Positions 43,290 through 53,088 are shown, numbered from the stretch's first letter. The stretch is 64,000 nucleotides of DNA from Lucinisca nassula (GCA_963580285.1 OY757010.1:150026675-150090674); one strand, 5' to 3'. Notes: a model not told the origin generated them from the sequence alone. Made by a program: numbers and translations.

Positions 43290-43820
43290 ATTTTCAATAC
43301 GTTTAATAGGCCAACCTTCAAACGCCTGTAGAAAGAGCAAAGGTTGACGAAAAATACGAATGCAATACAAACATACATTCATTCTTCTTTATTCTTGTAT
43401 ATTGTTCAATGAGGATACGATTTCCAGCTCCCACGGGCTCTGATTTGTCATTTAAATTGCCTGCCCAAAAGCACAACCTTAGAAAACAGTACAAGTATTG
43501 TTTCGCTGATATGCGTATCGCTTTTAAATTTGGGGTAAGATTTCCATCGATATACTTTCTTGGGCTGCAGATTTCTAAAATGTCGGCTAATAAGTTTAAT
43601 TGCACTGTGAAAGCGTTTAGAGTTTCTTCTTAAACAGGATGGTTTACATTGTCTTTTCACCTTAGAAAGTGTGTGTTTCAAAACGATAAAGAAATCGGAC
43701 TTATTTATGACGTTATAACTGGTTAATATTTCCTCTTGTTTATTCTTGATTGTACTGGTTTAGTTATTTACACAACTCCAAATAAGGGGATGTACGAAGG
43801 ATAGTTTTGGGATATTTTTA
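43290..43820. other. Unassigned intronic stretch
   Basis: No repeat family recognised. Overlapping short open frames on both strands show no protein features. Confidence 0.45.
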
Positions 43821-43826
43821 CGGAGT

Positions 43827-44055
43827 GGCTATTTGCAGTCAACTGCAAATAGCCAAAAAACGTTGAAATGGCTATTTGCAGTCAACTGCAAATAGCCAAA
43901 AAACGTTAAAATGGCTATTTGCAGTCAACTGCTAATAGCCAGAAAACGTTAAAATGGCTATTTGCAGTCAACTGCAGATAGCCAAAAAACGTTAAAATGG
44001 CTATTTGCAGTCAACTGCAAATAGCCAAAAAACGTTAAAATGGCTATTTGCAGTC
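43827..44055 (+). repeat. 43-bp palindromic minisatellite, 5.3 copies
   Basis: Each unit is GGCTATTTGCAGT, CA, ACTGCAAATAGCC, then AAAAAACGTTAAAAT. Every unit can form a 13-bp hairpin with a 2-base loop. Confidence 0.93.
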
Positions 44056-44113
44056 ATTCTATTAACGTTAGAAAGGCCACTTGGAGATGTTCAAAATATT
44101 TTAAAATGGAACG

Positions 44114-44165
44114 GGCCTCTGCGGCTTAGTAGTTAATTAGAGCTCTGACTCTTAATCATTAATGA
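44114..44165 (+). mobile_element. Head fragment of GGGCCTCTACGG-type SINE
   Basis: GGGCCTCTGCGGCTTAGTAG resembles the 57776 head. It is cut by the SINE that starts at 44168. Confidence 0.45.
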
Positions 44166-44167
44166 CT

Positions 44168-44436
44168 ATGTTTGTTTGATTTGAAGTTTTACGTGCTCTG
44201 CAACATTATTTAGGACATTTTAGAGACGTCACTTCCATTTTTGTGCGACTTTATCCACAGATTGAGACGTAAAGACATCTCAAGCCTATGACTAGGACGC
44301 ACCGACTCGCACCACTTGGCCTTAGCAGGCTTAGTTCTTCTAAACGGTTTACCAGTACTCATGTGCAGGCAGTTTCTGCTCTGGATGGAAGCATCATGCA
44401 GCCAATCTATTTCTCCAAGCCCCGATGGCCGGGGAC
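44168..44436 (-). mobile_element. Headless SINE, diverged full copy
   Basis: GTTTGTTTGATTTGAAGTTT to CCCCGATGGCCGGGGAC on the + text. Confidence 0.82.
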
Positions 44437-44627
44437 TATAAAATGGCTGTATAGAGTCTATATTTTGTGTGAACATATGACACCTATAGTTTTAAATCAC
44501 TTATTGTTTACGTTTTTGTTTCACTGTTTAGCAATGTTCTCTGCTTATTTAATGAAATATCTAATTTGTAAAGCCCATGAGAGGTTGGTGGGGAGTGGGG
44601 GATGGGGGGGGGGGGGGGGGGGCAAAG

Positions 44628-44860
44628 GTGACGTGTGTTTTGCGTCACCCAGCTGGGCGTCCATCTGATATTGGCTTACAGTTGGTTAAGATAATGGTAG
44701 AGAGGGGGTGATGTTATTTCTTCTGATGATGTTATTTCTTCTGTTTGTACACTTCCATTCGTTTTCCTCTTACTCACCCGTCTCTCATTTTCATCTCTGC
44801 TATCTCTTCTATCCCTTTCCTCCCTTTCTTAGGGAGAGGACACAAAATTACTCACTGAGT
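44628..44860 (+). mobile_element. CT-rich SINE, 3' incomplete
   Basis: TTTTGCGTCACCCAGCTGGG to GGGAGAGGACACAAAATTAC. It is preceded by a poly-G run. Confidence 0.65.
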
Positions 44861-44861
44861 A

Positions 44862-45030
44862 AGACCGTCCAATGCATATAAGCCTTTTGGTTTCATTGGT
44901 CGGCAGGACTTGAGTTGTCATTTCATTTCAATGTCGCCGGGTAAAAGTCCCACAAAATTGGAAGCAACGCCTCCAAAATGACCTAAATGGTGTTGATGGG
45001 GACGTTAAACCTCAATTCAAACAAATAAAT
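44862..45030 (+). mobile_element. Headless SINE 3' part
   Basis: AGACCGTCCAATGCATATAA to GACGTTAAACCTCAATTCAA plus CAAATAAATG. Confidence 0.8.
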
Positions 45031-45033
45031 GAT

Positions 45034-45085
45034 CCGCCCCCGCCCATCGGGGCTTAGAGAAATAGAATGCGCTGCATGGTGTACA
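45034..45085 (+). mobile_element. Headless SINE 5' end fragment
   Basis: CGCCCCCGCCCATCGGGGCT followed by about 30 bases. Confidence 0.7.
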
Positions 45086-45214
45086 CCAGGCACTCAATGT
45101 GCCGGTAACGTCTAAGTAACGTCGATGCAACGTTGTGGCAAACACTCACTATAAAATGAACGGGCGTGGTGTGGTATTTAACCATTACCATGCTGGACAA
45201 GTCAGCTCTACCTT

Positions 45215-45278
45215 TACAAACAATATATATTCAGATCAGGAAGCCATCTGATCAGGATCTACAGTGTTTGTCATGAAG
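45215..45278 (+). repeat. GACCC-type foldback hairpin
   Basis: ATTCAGATCAGGAAGCCATCTGATCAGGATCT shape with a short loop. A second copy with the same flanks lies 190 bases downstream. Confidence 0.8.
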
Positions 45279-45407
45279 AAGTGAACTGAATAAATACAGT
45301 AAATGGAGTAATGTCATTCTTTGATATTCGCAATGGGCGTGGCTAAAATAATTGTAATTGTTGTGGTATTTAACACTTATATTGCTTTTTAAGACAAACG
45401 CTTCCTT

Positions 45408-45468
45408 TGCAAACAATGTCGATTCAGATCAGGAAGTCATCTGATCAGGATCTGCAGTGTTTGTTATG
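45408..45468 (+). repeat. GACCC-type foldback hairpin
   Basis: Tandem partner of the 45215 unit: ATTCAGATCAGGAAGTCATC with the same ends. Confidence 0.8.
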
Positions 45469-45702
45469 AATTTGTGAATAGAATGCAGAAAACCATTTTT
45501 TTTTAAATAATGTATGGGTTGCATATACTGAATGATATCAATTGTCACTGAAAATTTAAAGCCTTTGTTTTAATTTGTAGGGGCAATATTCACTCGTTGT
45601 GTCATTATATTTTTCTCGACTGTTTTAACCCCTTAAGATGCCAATCACAACAATTGTCATCTGAGTTGCTGTGTGCTGATTACATTAATATATTATTGTT
45701 GA

Positions 45703-45766
45703 AAACAGTGTGGATCCAGATCAAACTGCTGGGAACAATCTGATCGGGGTCCACACTGTTTGCTTG
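45703..45766 (+). repeat. GACCC-type foldback hairpin
   Basis: AACAGTGTGGATCCAGATC and its complement GATCGGGGTCCACACTGTTT, with an imperfect loop. Confidence 0.78.
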
Positions 45767-45769
45767 TAT

Positions 45770-46245
45770 GCCTAAATATTCTTTTGGACAGCAAACATGT
45801 GAAATAGATGAGATACGCAGACGACATTTTCAGATGCAGTTTTTCTTAGCACCTCAAGGGTTGAATTAATAAATGTCATCAATAGGATATAATATCTTTC
45901 AATAGGATTACAATAGATATGCGGTCAACATTACAGCCCCCGGGGGTCTCCACACGCCTTTATACAAACACAATTGTATAATGAACCACACCAAGAGAAA
46001 AACTGTCTTTGCGAAGACCTGCTCAAATACCATGTACTGATTATGCATAAAGAGTTTCCTATTTTCCTACAAAAAAAAAAAAAAAAAAAACACCGAAAGA
46101 AAAGATTTATCATACAACATGGACTGGCTCATATTTACAGAATTTGAATTTTGACATGCACGTTTATATCACACATATAGTGAAACTTTTACCACCAAAA
46201 AGTGGAAGTTTTCAGATACATGTACTAAATTTTGATATCTTTCAT
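45770..46245. other. Unassigned intronic stretch
   Basis: AT-rich with a poly-A run at 46072-46090. Nothing else recognised. Confidence 0.45.
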
Positions 46246-46249
46246 ACTC

Positions 46250-46345
46250 CTGCTCAAAACATAAAATTCTAGGAACTCATTAGAACGTTAGAACCGCCTC
46301 GGTGAGGCGGCTCTAATAAGGACCCACAATATATGTTTTGACTAG
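46250..46345 (+). repeat. Palindrome core copy
   Basis: TTAGAACCGCCTCGGTGAGG with GCGGCTCTAATAAGGACCC. The left arm has a local GTTAGAAC duplication. Confidence 0.75.
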
Positions 46346-46439
46346 AAGTAAGATAAATATTGTATCAATACAAACTGGAAGAAAAAGAAACAAATTACAC
46401 TGAAAGAAAATAAATTCTGCTACTGTAGGGGCTTGTACG

Positions 46440-46775
46440 ATAGCGAAATGATACAGCGTTGCCAGTGCCCCTTAGTCAAAATTGGCTACGCCCAAGGGCC
46501 TAGTAGCTACCATACACTAAACAACTTAAAAAACAACTTAAAATTGAAAAAAAAAAAATCAAAAATCTTCTTCCCTGAAACCATAAGGCCCAGAGCTTAG
46601 GTATTTAGTATGTAGCAACGTCGAGTAGTCGCCTACATGAATCCTGCCAATCATGCCCCTTGGATCAAAATTGGCCAAATCCTGTGGCCCCTTGTCCCCA
46701 ATAAACTTATAATGGAAAAAAGCTTCAAAATCTTCTTCTCTGAAACCATGAAGTACAGACCTCAGATATTTAGTA
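46440..46775 (+). repeat. Tandem AAATCTTCTTC...GAAACCATAAGGCC units
   Basis: Two units related to each other, interrupted by the CAGTCGAAC MITE and continuing at 47125-47290. Distantly like the 165-bp array at 16755. Confidence 0.7.
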
Positions 46776-47122
46776 CAGTCGAACTTCAATGGCTCGAACA
46801 CCTTTGGGACCTCAAGAATCTGTTCGAGACAGCGGTAGTTCGAGCCACTGAGGGTTACTGTCAGGAGGCATAACCAGATACTTTTAGACATCTTTTCGGT
46901 GTTCTATAATGAAAATGTATGCTGTGTGTACTCATTAGAATCGCCTCATCGAGGCGATTCTAATGAGTACACACAGCATACATTTGCAAGATAAAAGACT
47001 AAAATCTCCTTAATTGTCCCCCACTATTTCTTATGTAGAGGATTTCGCTAGGGGCTCAAGAATGGGTTCGACACATCCATGGTAAACGAGCCTTCGGTGT
47101 TCGAGCCATCGAAGTTCTACTG
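46776..47122 (+). mobile_element. CAGTCGAAC-ended MITE containing the palindrome core
   Basis: TA on both sides. Ends CAGTCGAACTTCAATGGCTC and GAGCCATCGAAGTTCTACTG. The centre is TGTACTCATTAGAATCGCCT with a perfect complement. Tc1/pogo type by TA and CAG ends. Confidence 0.9.
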
Positions 47123-47399
47123 TATATAGCAACATAAAATGGTCGCCTACATAAATCCTGCCAAACATGCCCCTTTGGGACAAAATTGGACACGCCTCGG
47201 GGCTCATTGGCTCCTATTGACTTATACTGGAAAAAAAGTTCAAAAATCTTCTTCTCGGAAACCATAAGGCCGAGAGCTTAGATTTTTAGCTCACCTGACC
47301 GAAGGTCATGGTCATGGTGAGCTTTTGTGACTGTGAGATGTCCGGCGTCGTCGTGCGTCGTCCGTCGTCCGTTAACTTTTCTTGTTAACACTCTACATT

Positions 47400-47698
47400 T
47401 TTGTTTGTTTGATTTGAGACTTAACGTCCCCATTAACACTGTAAAGGTCATTTTGGAGACGTTGCTTCCAATTTTGAGGGACCTTTACCCGACATTGAGA
47501 TGAAATGACATCTCAAATCCTGTCGCCCAATGAAGCCAATAAGGTTTATTAGCATGGGCGGTCCGCCTCGCACCGCGTTCCCTGGACAGGCTTAGGCCCT
47601 CTAAACGGTTTACCAGTACTAGTGTGCGGGCCGGATTCAGCTCTGCATGGAAGCATCATGCAGCCCATATATTTCTTCAAGCCCCTGTGGGCGGGGGC
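47400..47698 (-). mobile_element. Headless SINE with target-site duplication inside the 145-bp array
   Basis: TGTTAACACTCTA lies on both sides (about 47384 and 47699), so the SINE split the first repeat of the array. Confidence 0.9.
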
Positions 47699-48460
47699 CT
47701 GTTAACACTCTAGAGGCCACAGGTTTAGTCCAATCAGGATCAGAATGATTATCATGACAATTTCTCGGTAGGGTTTGAATATGGGTCATGTCGGGTCAAA
47801 AAGTAGGTCAAAACGTCAAATGATAGAAACACCCTGTTAACACTCTAGAGGCCACAATTTGAGTCCAATCCTCACCAAACGTGCTCAGAATGATCATCTC
47901 GACAAAACGTACGTCAAGTTCGAAAATGGGTTATGTCAGGCTTAAAAGTCGGTTAGTAGGTCAAATCATAGAAAAACCTTGTTAACACTCTAGAGGCCAC
48001 AGTTTTGGTCCAATCATCATCAGTCTTGCTCAGAATGATCATCATAACAATATCAAGGTTAGGTTCGAATATGGGTCCTGTTGGGTCAAAAAGTAGGTCA
48101 GCAGATCAAATCATAGAAAAACTTTGTTAATACTCTACAGGCCACAGTTTTGGTCCAAATATCATTCGACTTGCCCAGAATGATCATCATAATAATATCT
48201 AGGTCAAGTTCGAATATGGGTCATGTCGGGTCAAAACGTAGGTCAGTAGGTAAAATCGAAGAAAAAATCTCGTTAACACGCTAGAGGCCACAGTTTTGGT
48301 CCAATCATCATCAGCTTGTTCAGAATGATCATCATAACAATATCTAGGTTAGGTTCGAATATGGGTCCTGTTGGGTCAAAAAGTAGGTCAGCAGATCAAA
48401 TCAAAACAAAACCTTGTTAACACCCTAGTGGCCACAGTTTTGGTCCAATTATCATACAGG
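47699..48460 (+). repeat. 145-bp tandem array, about 5.3 copies
   Basis: GTTAACACTCTAGAGGCCAC at 47699, 47836, 47981, 48126, 48272 and 48416, with CAGAATGATCATCATAACAA inside. The lead-in GGTCATGGTCATGGTGAGCT (47300) is typical of molluscan dispersed repeats. Confidence 0.88.
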
Positions 48461-49090
48461 CCAGCTCTTTATCGTCAAAGGGTTCCATCCAACCCCCCCC
48501 CCCCCCACACACACACACACACCATGCGTCATTGTTAGTAAGACTGAGCCCGTTCATCTCTGTCTGGTGCAGTAGGACCTGACCCTCAATGTCACAAGGT
48601 ACCCTGATAGTGACATACAAGTAAGCTCTGTATTGTCAAAGTGATCCACCCCACTCCCCCCTCCCCCCACAAACACATCAAGAGTCATTGTTTGTTAGAC
48701 TGAGCCTGTTACTAGGACCTGACCCTCAATGTGTCCACAAGATACCCAGATAATGATATACAAAGTCAGCTCTGTATCGTCAAAGGGATCCACCCCACCC
48801 CCTTTCACCTTCACCATGAGGCATTGTTAGTTAGACTGAGCCTGTTCATCTCCGTCTGGTGCACTAGGACCTGACCCTCAATGTCCACAAGGCGCCCAGA
48901 TAGTGACATACAAGTCAGCTCTGTATTGTCAAATGGATGGATACCGCCCCCCCCCCTCCTTGTCACCATGAATTAGTGTTAGTTAGTTAAAATGAGCCCA
49001 TTCATTTCCGTCTGGTGCACTAGGTCCTGACAGGTGCCCAGATAGTGACATACAAGTCAGCGCTGACTTCTTCCCCCAACAAGAAAACGA
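48460..49090 (+). repeat. TGACATACAAGTCAGCTCTG tandem array, five units
   Basis: Units of about 120-130 bases containing GACCTGACCCTCAATGT and GCTCTGTATTGTCAAAGGGA, separated by poly-C rich tracts. Same family as 17825. Confidence 0.85.
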
Positions 49091-49334
49091 GTTTGAAGGA
49101 ATGTTCCATGAGTGCCACTCTGACAATTTTCCAATCCAGAAAAAAATATACATGTATAACCCTTAAAATGACTTAAGTTCCTAAATAGCTAGATTGATTT
49201 TGATATAATTTCACAAAAATGTTCCTTGGGCCACTGTCAGCCAAAAATTGTTCAAACCGCCCACTCCACCTTATATTACCTGCCATAAGGATCAGCTGAG
49301 CGATCCAGGGCCATCATGGCCTTCTTATTTGAAT

Positions 49335-49520
49335 GAAGATGATGTATATTTTCCTTATTTCTAGTCTAAACATAGATTGAATGTGCTCGTTAGAACAGAC
49401 TCAATGAGGCGGTTTTAACGTGTACCCACAATCTATGTGTTTGCACCGAAATAAGGAATGGTAATAATTACCCCTTAAACCCCGCTTTTCTCTATATAAA
49501 GTGGGGTTTAGAGGAGCCAT
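49335..49520 (+). mobile_element. Palindrome-core MITE, partial
   Basis: GTGCTCGTTAGAACAGACTC, GGCGGTTTTAACGTGTACCC, then AACCCCGCTTTTCTCTATAT. Confidence 0.75.
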
Positions 49521-49643
49521 AATTTCATGGACTTGTTATCCTGATGCGAAGAGCACACAACGAAGACTATGAATAGACAGCGCGGATGCACAGACTGATC
49601 TGAATTTCGATGGGCGCACGTGTAAATGGCAGGAATATAAAAT

Positions 49644-49870
49644 GACTGCAAATAGCCATTTTAACGTTTTTGGCTACTTGCAGTTGACTGCAAATAGCCA
49701 TTTTAACGTTTTTTGGCTATCTGCAGTTGACTGCAAATAGCCATTTTAACGTTTTCTGGCTATTTGCAGTTGGCTGCAAATAGCCATTTTAACGTTTTTT
49801 GGCTATTTGCAGTTGACTGCAAATAGCCATTTTAACGATTTTTGGCTATTTGCAATTGACTGCAAATAGA
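49644..49870 (-). repeat. 43-bp palindromic minisatellite, inverted copy
   Basis: Reverse complement of the 43827 array with the same period and similar edges (GAATATAAAATGACTGCAAA inside, ATAGACTCTTCCATATTTTT outside). Confidence 0.93.
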
Positions 49871-49926
49871 CTCTTCCATATTTTTATTATATTTCTCCAT
49901 TAAAACATATGTAATCGTTACTTGTT

Positions 49927-50106
49927 AGATTTTGTTTGATTTGAAGTTTAACGTCCCCGTCGACACTGTATAGGTCATTTTGGAGACGTTGCTTCCAATT
50001 TTGTGGGACTTTTACCCGACATTGAGATGAAATGACTTCTCAAGCCCTGCCGCCCAATGAAACCAATAGGGTTTATAAGCATGGACCGCTTTGCCTGGGC
50101 AGAACA
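49927..50106 (-). mobile_element. Headless SINE 3' part
   Basis: TTTTGTTTGATTTGAAGTTT to ACCGCTTTGCCTGGGCAGAA on the + text. Confidence 0.8.
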
Positions 50107-50190
50107 ATTGCATATGTTTTAATGGAGGAGTGAGGCGATTCTAACAAGTAACCATCAGATATGTTTTAATGGAGAAATAAAGAACTTTTC

Positions 50191-50447
50191 ATTACGAAAA
50201 CACGCCTATTCAAATACATTGTAAATTTTACCGCCGAAAAAAATGAAAATTTCTGATAAAAATTGTGATATTTTCTTATTTCTGCTCAGAATATAGATTG
50301 AGCCTCGACGAGGCGGTTCTAACGTACCCAGAATCTATATTTTTGAGCAGAAATAAGAAAATTACTGTTTACTCCTGTAAACCCCAGTTTTACTATATAA
50401 ACGTGGGGTTCAAGGGGGTCATAATTATAAAGGCTTGTTTTCGTGAT
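50191..50447 (+). mobile_element. Palindrome-core MITE, left core arm truncated
   Basis: ATTACGAAAACACGCCTATT start and AAGGCTTGTTTTCGTGAT end. Core AGCCTCGACGAGGCGGTTCT. Confidence 0.85.
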
Positions 50448-50769
50448 CTCCCCTCACCCCTCAGTTATCCTCAATACTCTTCCTTATCAGTTTGCCACGG
50501 GAACACGAACATACTGATTCAGCCCCCCCCCCCCCCCCCCCGATCCCCCCTTTTTTTATAAGAGAGCAGAATCGGGAATTTATTTGGGTGTAAGTTGTGT
50601 GTTTGGTTCGCCGGTTTACAATGAAGACAGTTTTTGTGACTTCATTATTTGCTTTCCGTTACACCAAGTTCTGTTTGAAATGTTGTCTTCCGAAAGAACG
50701 AAAGAAAGAATCTCTCTGCTGACATGCGCAGCAAATCATTTGAGCCAGCGCATGTCAAAGTCTACAAGA

Positions 50770-50848
50770 AGACTTAAGCGATCAGCGAAGACTCAGATCA
50801 GCATGCGCATTCGCGCAGTCTGATAAGTCTTCGCTGATCGCATGTGCC
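50770..50848 (+). repeat. Foldback hairpin GCGATCAGCGAAGACT
   Basis: GCGATCAGCGAAGACTCAGA and GTCTGATAAGTCTTCGCTGA with a GCATGCGC-rich loop. Confidence 0.8.
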
Positions 50849-51093
50849 TACTATAGGCTATTATCTATCCAAAAAAAGGCATAGGCAAAAGGTGTAGTCA
50901 TAGTGGATGGGTTCGTAGGTTGATTTGAGTCTCTGCTGGTCGCACCGGTCTTATTGTAGGTTTGCCATGCGCAGGTTCATTTCGTGCCTCTTGACACTTT
51001 CACCCCTGGGTTATGAAGTGGCCTCTCCTATCTTTGACTTTGGACTTGTCCATTATTGCCAAAATGAGTAATACCTTAAATCACAAACAGAAT

Positions 51094-51165
51094 AGCAAAC
51101 AGTGTAGAACCAAATGAGACGACTCACAATGAGCCGTCTCATCTGGTTCTGCGCTGTTTGCATGA
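51094..51165 (+). repeat. GACCC-type foldback hairpin
   Basis: GAACCAAATGAGACGACTCA / TGAGCCGTCTCATCTGGTTC, just upstream of the dae4-like exon 2. Confidence 0.85.
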
Positions 51166-51223
51166 GTATCTATATATGTCTATAGGTTTGCAAGGGGTAA
51201 TCACATTTTCTTTTTAATTTCAG

Positions 51224-51743
51224 ATTGCGCTTCCACCATTTGCAGAATTAAAGAAACACTATCCCGGTTTCCACAACAGTGGCGGTTTGTACCACAGACA
51301 TTCCATTATGCAGCTCCTACAAATCCAAGACAATCCGGATATGCTGCTTCACGACACTAGTGCCCTGAGACTGTCCTACACATTAAACAGGATCGGGAAC
51401 CAGCATTCACTCGGAAGTGACGTCATAAGACTGTCTAAATATGGCACTGACAGTATCAAGGGAAGATACGGACTCCAATACATCTTTCATCCGTTAGCTT
51501 TTGGTCCATATCTAGCGGATAAATATGGATACCCTAATGTTTCAAAACTGCATTTGTTTGATCCGGTGAAAACAAAGAAAAGTTTTGAAAACAAACAAGG
51601 AATAATGCGAGTTATAACATATACACAACGTGATAATGAACCAAAAGGCCATGTTGTTCTCTGGGATTGTAATGGATTCTATAAAGCACGTGACTTCATG
51701 TCTGGACACACATTACTGTCTGTGGAATTTTGGGAATCACCAG
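51224..51743 (+). CDS. dae4: Exon 2 of dae4-like gene: Tae4-type amidase domain with Cys-to-Ser change
   Basis: The exon opens after a polypyrimidine tract and CAG (51221-51223) and ends at a CAG|GTAAAA donor, phase 1. It encodes precursor residues 21-193 and matches the Tae4 amidase family (NlpC/P60-like fold), peptidoglycan-cleaving effectors transferred from bacteria to several animal lineages as domesticated dae4 genes. Landmarks are PPFAELKKHYPG (residues 24-35) at the domain start, HDTSALRLSYTLN (63-75) at the helix that normally carries the nucleophile, FGPYLADKYGYPNV (113-126), and GIMRV...KGHVVLWD (146-168) with the expected catalytic His163. In place of the usual Cys, position 66 is Ser (AGT, 51359-51361). 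The frame is otherwise open, so this is not a plain pseudogene. It could be an inactive peptidoglycan-binding form, a serine variant, or an early decaying copy. No second intact copy lies in the window. Confidence 0.85.
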
Positions 51744-52599
51744 GTAAAAGACCTTTATTTTTGTATAACATGCTAACGTCAACAAACGTAAAATAATGGA
51801 AGACACTAATAAATTTAACTTCTGTAGGACAACGGGTTTTATAAGGGTGAATTATTTTTGCTTAAAGACATACTCGATGTTTGTGGGTACTCCCAAGGTC
51901 TTTTTAACTTTTAGAAACAGGAAAGAAAGCATTATCACACGTGTGCTGCCCTAAGCTTTTCATGAAATATGAGATATAGTACATGCATAATGTTATTATA
52001 ATCTATTATATTTGGGTAACATACAATGAGCACATTATGAGTGAAAATAAGAATCACAACAGTGGTCTAGTTTTCCATTAATAAGGTATTGTAACTTCCA
52101 TTAAGATCACTTAAATGAACCTGGCTGTTTTTAGTTTTTGAAAATATGTAGCTAAAAATAATAGCACTTTACCCTTTGACTTATGCTAAATGTAGAAATA
52201 GTAGAATTATTCTTAGATTACGGAAATCTTAACGTCTCTGACAATATATGAAATCGGTATATAATCATATGCATATGGCATGGTAAGATTTATTAAGTTA
52301 TACATACAAACGTCTGTGCAAGTGTATGAAGCGAATGTGCAATTTAGTTGGATTTACCTGCGATGTTCTTTAAGTAAAATGTATGCCTCTGATACCTACA
52401 GAATTTTTACCAAGGATAATTATCTCCGTTTACATTAACCATCCTATCCGAAAACAGATCTGTTCTAAAAGAAAGAGTTCTTTTCTTTCATAATATACCC
52501 TGTTAAAAGAGTAGCGAAAACGCTTATAAAGGAACCTGCATTGACGTGGAAGTATATTTTCATTCTCCTTAATCAGGCTTTTGTACATGTTTGTTTCAG
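51744..52599 (+). other. Intron 2 of the dae4-like gene
   Basis: GTAAAA donor and TTGTTTCAG acceptor, phase 1 on both sides. It is AT-rich, 856 bases, and I recognise no repeat family in it, unlike intron 1. Confidence 0.62.
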
Positions 52600-52799
52600 A
52601 CTCTTCCTGCAGCGATCAGCAAACTTTATCACAGTCCCAGAAGAATCCACATTCCACCATGTTGTCAACAGAAAAGACTGATTCGATCATTTTGCCTAAA
52701 GAAAGTTCCCAAAAGACAGTCAAAGATACAGTTCTGAAATCATTACTTCTACCAAATCAACGGCATCCTGTGCAGCGGCACCAAAACAAACAGACATGA
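52600..52799 (+). CDS. dae4: Exon 3 of dae4-like gene: C-terminal tail and stop
   Basis: It begins after TTGTTTCAG. The phase-1 G of exon 2 plus AC here makes Asp194. The 65 further residues, ending at TGA 52797-52799, are Ser/Gln/Lys-rich (DSSCSDQQTLSQSQ... to ...RHQNKQT) and look disordered. I see no domain in them, and core Tae4 proteins end before this point, so the tail is a lineage-specific extension. Total predicted precursor is 259 residues. An alternative end is read-through of the exon 2 donor, which would add 17 codons and stop at 51796. No canonical AATAAA is visible close behind the stop. The first is inside a MITE near 53232. Confidence 0.65.
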
Positions 52800-52881
52800 C
52801 GTGTGACACAACATCGAAGGCCTATCCATATGGTGCTAGAACTGTGATCATAATGATCAAGTCACAAAGGGGCGCAAACTA

Positions 52882-53087
52882 CAGTCATAGCAACAGATAA
52901 GGTATTTTGTGGTAATTGGAGGAAAGTTTTAGTCAATTCTATTTCAAAACCTATGTTGTGGGTATTCATTAGAACCGCCTCGCCGAGGCGGTTCTAATGA
53001 GTACCCACAACATAGGTTTTTATGGAGCAATAAGGAAAGCTATCCTTCAGTAATCACAAAATACTGACCATATCTGTTGCTATGACT
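52882..53087 (+). mobile_element. CAGTCATAGCAACAG-ended MITE containing the palindrome core
   Basis: Ends CAGTCATAGCAACAGATA and TATCTGTTGCTATGACT, with inner arms GGTATTTTGTG / CACAAAATACT. Core ATTCATTAGAACCGCCTCGC with its complement. It directly abuts the 53089 MITE and lies about 80 bases behind the dae4-like stop codon. Confidence 0.87.
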
Positions 53088-53088
53088 A

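Larger units (their letters stand above)
31673..51223 (+). other. Proposed intron 1 of the dae4-like gene
   Basis: It begins GTAAGT and ends TTTTTAATTTCAG, phase 0 on both sides. It is about 19.55 kb and almost wholly made of mobile DNA: a SINE at 31755, palindrome-core MITEs, a (CT)n tract, a 5'-truncated LINE, the second retroelement block, minisatellites and a 145-bp array. Such expansion is plausible for a repeat-rich bivalve genome. An undetected small exon inside it cannot be excluded. Confidence 0.5.

Noticed and set aside
51744..51796. Exon 2 read-through end as the main C-terminus
   Set aside because: A good donor at 51744 and a phase-compatible acceptor at 52600 favour splicing; kept only as an alternative.
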